Assembly: GCF_035046485.1 (NCBI RefSeq)
Contig: NC_085136.1
Location: 321,684,175 to 321,748,174 of the forward strand
DNA from: Aedes albopictus
Taxonomy: Eukaryota > Arthropoda > Insecta > Diptera > Culicidae
Direction: 5' to 3'
DNA: 64,000 nucleotides
The stretch's first letter is position 1, and the number at the start of each line of letters is the position of its first letter. This document shows positions 21,935-31,249 of the stretch, one piece after another. The notes under the pieces are model-generated. The model was not told where the DNA came from. It did not search any database and saw only the letters and a list, made by a program, of their open reading frames with translations. A program made the translations under genes and the position numbers.

Positions 21935-22624
21935 CGCAGGAGAATAGATATTCGAAGGAATCTTGGGAGGCATTTCCGAAGCAATCTCTAAAAAATCCCA
22001 AAGAATTCTTGGAGAAATTTTGAAGAATTTTTCGAATACCTGAAAAAATCTTTGAATGAATTATTCAACTATTTCTTGAAGAATTCCTGAATGAATATTT
22101 CAAAAAATTCCAGAAGCAATTCCTTTACTGGAAGAAATTCAGCTGGAATCTCTGGAGGGATACCTGAAGGGTGTCCGTGAGGAATTTTAGTAATAATGAC
22201 TGCATAAATTCCTTTGGGAATTCCACGAATGAATATTCACAGGAATCCTTGGAGGAGGAATTTCTTGAACAATATTTTGAGGAATTCCTAGAGGAATGCT
22301 TTGAAAAATATCCGGAGGAATTCCTGGAGACATAATGAATAGGTGAGTTTATTCCAGAAAAATCACCGGAGAAATGCTTGAATAAAATTATAAATAAATT
22401 CCAGTAGGAATCTGTGGAACAAAAATCCCTAATAAAATTCTCGAATACATCATTGAAAAAAATCCCAGGACTAATCCTGAGGAAATTCCTTGTTGGAATT
22501 TCCTTGAGGAATTCCCATACAAATAGCTAGATAAATTGTCAGAACATTCCTTAGAGTGAGTCAAAGAAGTCCCAATCTGGCCTAAATTTCTCTTACATAG
22601 CTCTTAAAAATCGTTTTTTTTTGG

Positions 22625-22770
22625 TATACTATCAAAACGTGGTGGTGAAATTTCAAACCCGGTAGTGCTGGTAGCCCTGAACAATTTTGCCTTCCTATCA
22701 GACTTGAAGATCGTGCAAAACCTCATCAAATTCGTATCGGAGATTAGTATGTACACTAGCGCCAGGAATG
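22625..22770 (-). repeat. Isolated diverged copy of the 154-bp satellite
   Basis: The minus strand reads GGCGCTAGTGTACATA, then CTCCGATACGAATTTG, then AAAATTGTTCAGGGCTACCAG, then AATTTCACCACCACG, the same order as one unit of the 19.5-20.6 kb array. It lies 2 kb away in the opposite orientation. Confidence 0.8.
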
Positions 22771-23426
22771 GGAACACTCACTTGCAAAGAGTTACACTCA
22801 TTTGCAATTTTCTCAGCTCAGAAGCGTGCAATCAAAAAACGATGCATGGACGACTTTTACCTTGTGGTTTTGTCTAAAAGTTTGCCGGGGGGGTTGTGTC
22901 TTGGTGCAAAGTTGATGCTACTAAATATAATAAATTAAGAATATGACCCACTCTAGCGCTGAACTGGCGAACGCATTTTACCGATAGCAGCACCACAGTT
23001 GACAGTTGACTCGCGGTCGAACTTATTTACTGCCGCAAAGTCGCAGGTGGCTTTGATTGTGAAACAAAAAAGATAAACAAAGAAAATTGTTGACGAACAC
23101 CAGATGTCATTCTTCGGTGCTCCAAGGTTCCACGTCCAAAATTGTGGGATTTTGTGGATGCAATGCTTTATGTGAGTCTACTGTAGTTTAATGATTTTGT
23201 GGTTATATCGGTCTTTTTCTACTCATAGTATAAGGGAGTAGAGATCAAAATGGATAATGAAATGATAGATATGATAGTATTCGTTAGGTAGCGAACAAGT
23301 GTGAACATTTTATAGAAGGTGAAATTAGGCAAGTACGCCATGCATTGAACGTATACATCGAATGCGTGAAACTTCTGCCGTACGACCTGTGCTTTTAAAC
23401 AGATTGGCTTGGTTGGTAGTTAATAC
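22771..23426. other. Unassigned sequence left of the copia element
   Basis: No gene recognised. AATAC at 23422-23426 is the left target duplication of the copia insertion. Confidence 0.4.
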
Positions 23427-23608
23427 TAATAAGGAAAATGGGCAGCAGAGAGAACAACAACACGACCGTTTCATACAGAGCGATTTATTCGAATGAAAAG
23501 TGTGCACGCTAAAACAAATTCAATTGACAATGGTTCAAATACACACTACAATAAAGTTAATCAAATACATTGTTCCAATTACCCACCGTGATAAGTTTAC
23601 TTTTAACA
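23427..23608 (-). repeat. 3' LTR of copia element
   Basis: 182 bp. On the minus strand it begins TGTTAAAAGTAAAC and ends CCTTATTA. It differs from the 5' LTR at five positions. Confidence 0.95.
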
Positions 23609-23617
23609 CCCCTCCTT
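23609..23617 (-). promoter_or_regulatory. Polypurine tract of copia element
   Basis: The minus strand reads AAGGAGGGG immediately upstream of the 3' LTR, the expected plus-strand primer site. Confidence 0.85.
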
Positions 23618-23624
23618 AATTTAA

Positions 23625-24085
23625 TCACTGTTGTAGTCCAAGGTTCGAACAATGTTTATTAAACAGCGCCGGTACAAGACCTTTCGTTAAAACGTCTGCT
23701 GGTTGGCCACCGGTTGGTATGTACCGTACAGAAACTTTTCCGGTATGAACGGCTTCCTTTATAAATTGTATTTTCATTGCGGTATGCTGAGCCGCTTCGA
23801 GGGTGCATCAGATTCCGAAATCGCAATTGTGGATTGATTGTCCTCGAATATGACCGATGGTTGATGTTCCAGAAGGTTCAGTTCGTTAAACAGCTTTCGG
23901 AACCACAAGGATCCACAGACACAGTCTGCAAGGGCCGAACATTCGGCCTCCGTTGAGGATAACGCAACTGTCCTTTGTTTCTTGGTGCTCCAGGTCGTTG
24001 TCGCCCCATAGACTTTGAAGGCATAACCGGAAACCGAATGTCGATCATTGATGTCCGTCGCCCAGTTGGCATCGGCGAATCCCAC
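23625..24085 (-). pseudogene. copia RNase H and pol C-terminus
   Basis: GFADANWATDINDRHSVSGYAF carries the first acidic residue. VALSSTEAECSALADC carries the Glu, and FEDNQSTIAI the next Asp. Near 23790 a one-base indel moves the rest into another frame, MKIQFIKEAVHTGKVSVRYI then QPADVLTKGLVPALF, ending at a stop at 23625-23627 just before the polypurine tract. The stretch 24086-24356 between RT and RNase H is also frame-broken. Confidence 0.9.
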
Positions 24086-24356
24086 AATCTACCCAACTGT
24101 CGCTTCACTCTTCCTGTACACCAGTCGATGACTTGTAGTGCCGCGCAAGTAGCGAATCATGCGTTTTGCATGTACCCAATGATCCTCTGTTGGGTTAGAT
24201 TGAAACTGGCTGAATTATGACTCCGCTGCACTTAAATCCGGACGAGAAGTAAGTTAGACATCCGATTAGTTCTCGGTGCGGCTTGTCCAGGCTCGCCGGT
24301 AGTTCTGCCCTTTTCAGCTGCAAGTTTGCTTCTATTGGAGTGCTCGCCGGCTTACA

Positions 24357-25054
24357 TTAATCCATTCCGAACCGCTTGAGAACCGCTTCCGCATATCCCG
24401 GTTGGCTCAACTTGATCACACCCTTCGCAGCATTCCGTTCTATTTTCAGCCCAAGGAACATCTCAGCATCACCAAGGTCAACCATTTTGAACTCATGCTT
24501 CAGCAACTCCTTGACGATCTGAACTTCACGTAGGGACTTCGACAGGATCAAAATATCGTCGACGTACAGCAACATATACACCGGTCCGACTTTCCGTTTC
24601 GCACGTACAAACAAGCATCTTCCTCGCACCGATGGAAACCGATCTGTGCCGCAAACTGGTTGAATCGGTCGTTCCAGGCTTTGGACGCTTGTTTCAGCCC
24701 ATAGATGGATTTGTTCAATTTACAAACCTGGTTCCCCTCCTGAAATCCTCTTGGCTGGCGCATGTATATGTCCTCCGTTAGTCGTCCATGCAAAAACGCC
24801 GATTTGACGTCCATTTGATGAACCACAAGATCATGATGGTTTGCTAGGGCCAGCATCGTCCGGACTGTAGACATTTTGGCCACCTCGAACTCGAACCCAT
24901 ATCGCTGGCTGAACCCCTTGGCCACTAGCCTCGCTTTACGTTTCTGGATGCTTCCGTCAGAGTTAAGCTTTAGCCGAAACACCCATTTGCAATCTATGGC
25001 CCTGCGCCCCTGAGGAAGATCAACTAGCTGCCAAGTGTCGTTTTCAGCCAACAA
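24357..25054 (-). pseudogene. copia reverse transcriptase
   Basis: Recognisable blocks are WQLVDLPQGRRAIDCKWVF, RKARLVAKGFSQRYG, VHQMDVKSAFLHG (first catalytic Asp), KLNKSIYGLKQASKAWN, and, after a frameshift near 24610, MLLYVDDILILSKS (YVDD catalytic pair), DLGDAEMFLGLKIER. A stop follows FGMD at 24357. The catalytic residues are intact, but the frame is broken. Confidence 0.93.
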
Positions 25055-25369
25055 ATTTAACTCCTCCTCGATAGCACGTGGTCGCCTTCCTCAGCAGAAT
25101 CGAATGAAACGGGTCCGGCAAGCTGACGACGATTCATTGAATCCTCTTCACGCTCCTCTTCAACCCCTCGAACTTGTTCTGCCAACGGTGATTCTTCGAT
25201 GACAACGTCTCGTGCAAGAAATACCCTTCGACCGTTCCATACTCGATATCCATTTACGCCAGACTAGACGACTCTCTTGACTACGAGAATCCAGCTTCTT
25301 ACGTTTCACTTTTGGTACGCAACAAAAGGCCTTGCTACCAAAAATCTGCAACTTTGACACGTCCGGCTT

Positions 25370-25981
25370 CTAACCGTGCCACATCTCGTAAGGTGTTTGA
25401 TTCCCCGTCAACGCTGCTGTGGGACTACGGTTTATCAAATATACGGCCGTTAATACTGCCTCGCACCACATAAACTTGCTCATGTCGGAATCCTCTATCA
25501 TCGATCTCGCTTTATCCATGATCGTACGGTTGAACCTTTCGCTCACACCGTTCTGTTCCGGTGTGTGGAGAACAGTATACTCGACCTGGATGCCCTTGGC
25601 ACGACAGTACTTCTGGAAATTTTCGCCGATATACTCGCCGCCGTTATCGCATCGGAGGCGACTAACGCGGCTTCCAAACTGTGCCTCGACCATAGACACG
25701 AACGTTTGGAAAGCATCCAAGGTTTCATCTTTAGTGCGCAGGAAATACACCGCACTGAAGTGCGTGAAATCGTCAGTAAAAGTAATAAAGAATCGCTTAC
25801 CGTTCCAGGCCGTCAGGGTCATAGCGCCACAGACATCACTATGGACCAGTTCGAGGGGTCGAGAGCTCCGGGGTAATGGCATCTGCTTGAACGGCTTCCT
25901 TGTCTGCTTACCTTTCATGCAGGGGCGCCCAACCATTCCCAACTGGTCAAGGCGTCGGATCGAAAAGAGATTGTACCTCAT
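25370..25981 (-). pseudogene. copia integrase
   Basis: The core domain has HSDVCG (first Asp), CDNGGEY (second Asp) and TPEQNGVSERFNR (catalytic Glu), followed by WCEAVLTAVYLINR and TPYEMWHG, all typical of copia integrase. The N-terminal HHCC zinc-binding module is mostly gone: the frame jumps from RRLDQLGM directly to VGRPCMKGKQTRKPF, keeping only the last Cys region. The frame ends at WHG; the following C-terminal part (PDVSKLQIFGSKAF, 25160-25360) lies in another frame. Confidence 0.92.
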
Positions 25982-25982
25982 A

Positions 25983-26148
25983 GGGGCTGTCCATAAACCA
26001 CGTGGTCATTTTTTTGGGACTTCTCAACCCCCCCCCCCCCCCCGCGTGGTCATTAGTCCATACAAAATTTTTTATTCGTCCATACAAAAATCGCATTGGC
26101 CGAACCACCCCCCCCCCCCTCATGACCACGTGGTTTATGGACAGCCCC
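25983..26148. mobile_element. 166-bp MITE inserted in copia pol
   Basis: The left end GGGGCTGTCCATAAACC (25983 on) is matched inverted at the right end (to 26148) over 27 bases including CACGTGGTCAT. ATA flanks both sides (25980-25982 and 26149-26151). The interior holds two long C runs (about 26031-26043 and 26108-26119) and GTCCATACAAAA repeats. It sits between the protease and integrase parts of pol; the pol reading frame on the two sides is in register if the element and one ATA copy are disregarded. Confidence 0.95.
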
Positions 26149-26355
26149 ATACGGGGCACCAGCAGCACATTTTCGACACTACATTTCACTTGCCGCTCAT
26201 TAACCTTCGCTACCATGTCCACCTTGCCAGCGTAATGACTCAACAATGTTTCACCCGAAGCCACTTGAATTTTCACCGGAGCGTCCAGTTTTCGCACATC
26301 CCGCAGCCAATCACCACAACAGACCATATGATCTGAGGCTTACGAGTCCAGAATC
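26149..26355 (-). pseudogene. copia protease region
   Basis: On the minus strand a frame shifted from gag encodes WILDS, then a stop (TAA) where the Gly of the aspartic-protease DSGAS motif should be, then ASDHMVCCGDWLRDVRKL, and the segment ending VENVLLVPR at the MITE. The catalytic motif is destroyed. The shift from the gag frame implies an extra indel near 26360. Confidence 0.85.
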
Positions 26356-27216
26356 CACTTTGATTGAGTGTATGTATTCCGAACTAGCACTCAACGAATC
26401 ACTGACAAAAATAACCTCCGACTCGCCACAATGAGCCTTTTCTTTCTTCTTCGCTTTGTTCTTCTTCATCCCAGAGTCCGATTGCTTGTGAGTGGGGCAC
26501 TCAGAACGATTGTGGCCGATTTTCCCACACGAATAGCACTTGAACTTCGAGCTACTTTTCCCGGCGAAAACCGTTGAATCTTCTCCCGTTGCCCCCACAT
26601 CACAATTCTCACGTTTCACGCTCTCACTTACCAATCGCGACTTCACAAACTCGAGAGTGCACTGCTCGGCATGGAGAGTTTCGAGTACAGTCACGAGCTG
26701 CCCATACGATCGTGGCATCGTTTGCAACAAATAAAACACCACCAAACACTCTTGCAGTTTGATCCCCGCTGAATCAAGATCGCGCACCATTTGTTCGAAG
26801 TGCAACAAATGCGTTTGTAGTGAACCGGATTCGTCAAATTTCATGCCCGACAGTTTCTTCAACAGATAAAACTGGCCAGAGATCCCCTTGCGAGTGAAAG
26901 TGTTCTGCAAAGTCGTCCAGATTTGCGCCGGAGTTCGCTTCCCCTTGATATGCTCAAGTTGCGAATCCGCAATGTTCCGGATGAGCACCGACTTGCACTT
27001 CACATTTTGCTTCAGCCGCTCCGCCAATTTCTTCTCTTTTTCACGCTTCACTTCTGCCGAATCAGCCGGCAACACTTAGAGCTCCGCCACGTCTTCTACC
27101 TCCGAGGCGATGCACTCGAGTAAATTCAGTTCCTCGAGGTGCACTTCCTTGCGGAAGCTCCAATTAGCGTAATTCGAACCGTCGAACAAATAAATCTTCT
27201 TATCCTCCTCCATCAT
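26311..27216 (-). pseudogene. copia gag (nucleocapsid with zinc knuckle)
   Basis: The likely start is ATG at 27216, giving MMEEDKKIYLFDGSNYANW, the usual copia gag opening. After 46 codons a TAA at 27078-27076 interrupts the frame. It then continues with KLAERLKQNVKCKSVLIRNI, the UBN2-like gag core (IWTTLQNTF, SGMKFDESGSLQTHLLHFEQ) and a CCHC zinc knuckle CYSCGKIGHNRSEC near residue 230. The frame runs on out of register past the protease start and closes at 26311. Gag packages element RNA; this copy would yield only a 46-residue peptide. Confidence 0.92.
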
Positions 27217-27328
27217 GCACGATCTGGAACCACAGCACACGATATCAATCGGAAAAACTTTTCACCGCCGCGCGATTTTCTCGTTTTTCACACTCCGAAC
27301 CGCCGAAACAGGATCGAACACGATTTTT

Positions 27329-27343
27329 GCTGAGATCATAACC
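27329..27343 (-). promoter_or_regulatory. Candidate primer-binding site of copia element
   Basis: The minus strand reads GGTTATGATCTCAGC directly after the 5' LTR. It resembles the internal initiator-tRNA(Met) primer site used by Drosophila copia, with mismatches. Inferred from position and resemblance. Confidence 0.5.
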
Positions 27344-27525
27344 TAATAAGGAAAATAAGCAGCAGAGAGAACAACAACACGACCGTTTCATACAGAGCGA
27401 TTTATTCGAATGAAAAGTGTGCACGCTAAAACAAATTCAATTGACAATGGTTCAAATACACACTACAATAAAGTTAATCAAATTCATTGTTCCAATTACC
27501 CACTGCGATAAGTTTACTTTTAACA
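27344..27525 (-). repeat. 5' LTR of copia element
   Basis: 182 bp, same ends as the 3' LTR, with five substitutions between them and no indel. AATAC follows at 27526-27530. Confidence 0.95.
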
Positions 27526-27530
27526 AATAC

Positions 27531-28620
27531 CACCTTACCAAGACTGGCAAAAGTTTCAGGCACCCGACTGCCCAATACGCAGATTCGCTCGTTCGCAGAG
27601 TCGATCAGATTCCACCTCTTCGGAGATGAACCAGCCATCGGCTGAAAGTCTCGATAATAAAGATAATAATCATGCCCAGAGTTCGAAAACGCGAAGGAAA
27701 AAAATTACAGTAGAGCGGAATTTTTTTCGACTTTCCATACAAGGTTGATGATTTGAAATCGATTTTTGTTCTATTTTTAAGCAAAGTCGCTCACTTCACA
27801 CATCTCATTCTCTGTAATCAATGCTCCGATTGAGCTGATTATTTTACTGTAACTCGCCTACATATCATATGTTAAATAAACGTCGAAAAAGAATTTTTAA
27901 ATTGTTTTTTTGTTATTGAAAAAAATACATTTCTTCATATATTTTTGGAAAATTTGCTAAAACTTAAGGAGATTGTCTCCAAAACTCGCCAATATCTTGA
28001 ATTTCATCAATCTGACGCAGAACCTGCATTCAGATGATCGAATGGTATTATATTCAGCTTCTAATTTATGGAAAAAGATTTTCAATTGGCTGAACAAAAC
28101 GCAAGATATTTGAATTTTATTAAATTCCATATTTTAAAAAGTTGTGAATCTCGATATTGAACTAAAACTCAAAAACTGTTCTACTTTAAATTTTTTGAAG
28201 CACGGTTTCGAAATCAGCGCTAAATTATGCTTCAAAAATTTTGGTCGTTGACAGAAGTTCACGACTTTCGTTTTATTTTGTAAACTAGTGTAATAAGCTT
28301 CCACCTCATAACTCGCTTCATCTGTTTCCGGATCTCTTTGAATCTGACCCCATGCTCTGCTATACATCTACCGCTATCTAGATGTTATACTTGAATGATG
28401 TGTTGGTGTCGGAAACCACCACCCTGAATTCACGTTCACCAGACTTGGGTCACCGCCTTTCTTGAATAGCTGCCACGCATACACTAACATTCTGCAATAC
28501 ACGAGCCAAGGACTCACTCGTCTAGGTTAATTGAGGTCCTGATGTTTCAGGTATCGAGTTTCCAATCATAGTCCTTACTTCGTTACCGGGTCGGTTTCCA
28601 AAAATATCCCAAGTAACATT
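27531..28620. other. Unassigned AT-rich sequence
   Basis: No gene recognised. From 27680 to 28180 the sequence is AT-rich with no repeats I can define. Confidence 0.4.
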
Positions 28621-28624
28621 TTGA

Positions 28625-28960
28625 TGGCCGGGACCCGTGGCGCAATTGATTTGCTTCATAAGCAGATGGTCATGGGTTCGATCCCAGCCCCGGCACTTTC
28701 GGCAGTTGCTCTTTCCCTCTGAGAGCAGCTGACACTGACCCTCTTCTGAACCCATGGCTCAAACAAACCCGGATACTTGGACATCGGCGAACCTTTAACT
28801 CATAATGCAACCCCAATCGGACTGGAAAAAGGAACAACCAACAGCCACATATCAGCATCCTCGTGCTCATCATTCTACCATGATAGGGTAGAAAGTGAAA
28901 GCAGTGCAACAGCAACCAGTTCGATATAGTACAATTAGAGTAGAATACATTTAGGCGTTG
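28625..28960 (+). mobile_element. tRNA-related SINE, second family
   Basis: CCCGTGGCGCAATTGATTTGC (about 28634) is A-box-like and GGGTTCGATCCCAG at 28674-28687 is a near-perfect B box. The body continues GCAGTTGCTCTTTCCCTCTGAG and AACCTTTAACTC. A relic of the same head occurs at 20890-20960. The 3' limit is estimated. No closed tRNA fold. Confidence 0.7.
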
Positions 28961-29110
28961 TACGAAGTGTGAGTACAGCTTCCAATTCGCCCCTTTTAAA
29001 ACGCAACCCTTAGCTGGAAGTTATTGTCATTTCTTGACCCGTGGAAGCATGAGGAGTGTGGCGCAGAATGTTGTCGAACCAGCAGAATGCCCAGAAAAAC
29101 TAGGAAACTT

Positions 29111-29265
29111 AAGCTATTAGTACACAGGGTCAAACATTTATCCAAAAAGAAACCAATGCTCAAACATCTTGTTTGACTCGATCGAATTTTCATTAGTGTC
29201 AAACTGATATTGTTTCTTGAGTTCTTTCCTTGTCAAATATTTGACCCTGTGTACTCCTGGCCTTA
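29111..29265. mobile_element. Palindromic MITE (GTACACAGGGTCAAA family), copy 1
   Basis: Left end AGTACACAGGGTCAAACATTT and right end AAATATTTGACCCTGTGTACT are inverted copies. The middle contains ATCTTGTTTGACTCGATCG and TTTTCATTAGTGTCAAAC, shared with 57158-57305 and 55749-56113. No coding content. Confidence 0.85.
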
Positions 29266-29585
29266 TGAATCTGATCTTGAGTTGTTAAACACTGAAAACC
29301 ATAACCTCGAAATATTATTTCACTTCAATACCACAGCCCTTCGGTGCTACTTTTGCAGAGTAGTAGTTTAGTCGGAAACCACAGCAAAACGGGGGGTTGG
29401 TTTAAAATTTTTATCTCGAATAAAATAGCATGGCGAACGGCGAACGGCGAACAGGGATGAGATTTTCAAATTATTTAAAAGCTCCATTGTTTATGTTCGT
29501 TTCGCAGCCTGCATCCACTTTGCCGCTATTTTGCTGTGCTGCGACCGACCATTGACGAGCAAGTGGCCGTGTGTGTATGTAGGTA

Positions 29586-30364
29586 CCGTGATTTCGGGTG
29601 AAATTGATCAGTGGGGTGAAATTGATCGACGTGAGGGCAATTTTTACTTGTCAAAAATAAAGCTTTGAACTTAAAACAATTTGTAGAGAATGACCATCAT
29701 CAGGCTCAAGGGTTATTGAATGATGAGTTTACATGTTTTACAGCTAATTAGTCACATATTTCTGTATTAAATTAAATATTTTCCGAAACTGCGTGTTTGG
29801 CGTATTTCAAAGACACTTTCAAACTTTTGTTACTGTAGCTATATCGCACATGGAATAAATATTCGAATGAATGTTTATAGCTGCCAAGTGTGCGCTAAAC
29901 CCGATTTCGTTATCAAAAGTTCTATAAATATTGATATTTATGCATAAAATTGTACTTTTGCTTAAGTAATGGCTGGTTTAATATTAAAATAGCATACTTT
30001 TAGGCGTTTTCTTTAGATTTATTAAACTTAAACTTGAATAATTAAGAATTCACTAAACTTGTATAAGTTTTACAAAGCTTTTCGCATTCTGGGGTGGTTA
30101 ATTCAGATGGAAAATTTATTTTCAGCACTTACCAAGACATTTCACTGACTGATCAATTTCACCCCGAAATTAAAATTTCTGATTTTTTATTTTAAATGAT
30201 TTTTATTGCAATAAAATGATTTGCAGTAAAAGTTTCAACCTCGTTGACTGACGAAACCCGTGGTCGTACTTGTTTTAAAGCATTGAGTTTGACCATTTCG
30301 ATAACTATTCCAAAATTAGTAGCCAAAAACTGTGAAAAGTGATCAATTTCACCCGAAATCACGG
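29586..30364. mobile_element. Tc1/mariner-like non-autonomous element, 779 bp
   Basis: CCGTGATTTCGGGTGAAA starts a perfect 25-bp terminal inverted repeat (29586-29610 and 30340-30364), flanked by TA on both sides (29584-29585 and 30365-30366). A second, subterminal GGGGTGAAATTGATCG (29613 on) has its inverse near 30151-30172. There is no transposase frame. TA duplication and TIRs of this length fit a mariner/Tc1-mobilised MITE. Confidence 0.9.
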
Positions 30365-30366
30365 TA

Positions 30367-31240
30367 TCTGCGTTTACGGGGAAAAGTCTAAGTACCGGGT
30401 ACATAAGTGGCAGTAGCATCAGCATCAGCAGCTGCATTCAGGCACTCTTCTGCCTCATTCGGGTATGTTTTTACTGGGAAATTTCTTTTCAAAGTAGGTT
30501 AGTGGTGATTTTCTCGCATCGTTGAACGGAGATAGCTTCGGAAGCTGGATAAAAGCATGCAGCTAGCTAACATGAAAAGGCTAGATTGATCATTATTAGG
30601 GTGTTGCGACATTTCTTTTTTATTTTGAGAGTTTTATTCAAGCATTTTCATTAAAATGCGTCAGTTCAAGTATTTCCTCTTCTAATGTAGAAATGACGAA
30701 TCGTTCAAGTCGTACTTTACTTTCTAGTAACCTAGCGATTCCACTACACCCTGGCAGTCGACTGAAGCAAAAAATATATAGTTCTGATCTTCTTCGGCAT
30801 CCCTAAGTTTGAGGCTTTTTGCATTCAAGCGCCTATCAGAGGAAATTTCACGTTTAAAAGAGCTTTATGCAGCACATAACAAGAGGATGTTTGACCAACA
30901 TTTAACCCCTCGCCCTTGCCGTTAAAGTTGGTAGTATGAACACGAATAGTAGAATGTGTGTGCCGTGCCCCAACTTCGATGCTATTGTCTTCATCACTTC
31001 ATGTACCAGTTTCTCCTTCCTCCCATTTAATCTCCACTGTACGGTTAGTTCGTTTGGGAGAATGTCCTGTGTTTGTCTAGCAAGCCCCCAGTGCCAACCC
31101 CACCCAATCAAACGAAAAAGTTTCTCCGACTCTGATTTTCGCACCCGACGACACCCGCCGGTGTCGGATTCTGTTATTTTTTTTATTTTCCACGGAAAAC
31201 TGTCTGTATTCTTTCCTTCTTTCCACTCGTTGCACAGTGG
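30367..31240. other. Unassigned sequence left of the 23-bp array
   Basis: No gene recognised; overlapping frames at 30902-31465 run into the array from unique sequence and are not supported as coding. Confidence 0.4.
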
Positions 31241-31249
31241 ACATAAATA

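Larger units (their letters stand above)
20580..22560. repeat. Degenerate GGAATTCC-type repeats
   Basis: GAGGAATTCC, GGAATCTCTGGAG, AAGAATTCTTGGAG and similar near-palindromic motifs recur with a loose 20-30 bp period. The block is interrupted by a hAT-like MITE at 21543-21934 and contains a tRNA-like relic near 20890-20960. Related to the arrays at 10.6-11.4, 47.3-50.3, 58.4-60.3 and 60.8-61.6 kb. Confidence 0.75.
23427..27525 (-). mobile_element. Ty1/copia LTR retrotransposon, full-length but defective
   Basis: Two 182-bp LTRs bound a 4,099-bp element, flanked by AATAC at 23422-23426 and 27526-27530. The coding order on the minus strand is gag, protease, integrase, reverse transcriptase, RNase H. 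Integrase before RT defines Ty1/copia. A polypurine tract abuts the left LTR and a primer-binding-site candidate abuts the right LTR. Lesions include an in-frame stop in gag, a stop in the protease active site, loss of most of the integrase zinc-binding region, several frameshifts, and a MITE inserted in pol. It cannot encode its own proteins. Confidence 0.95.
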
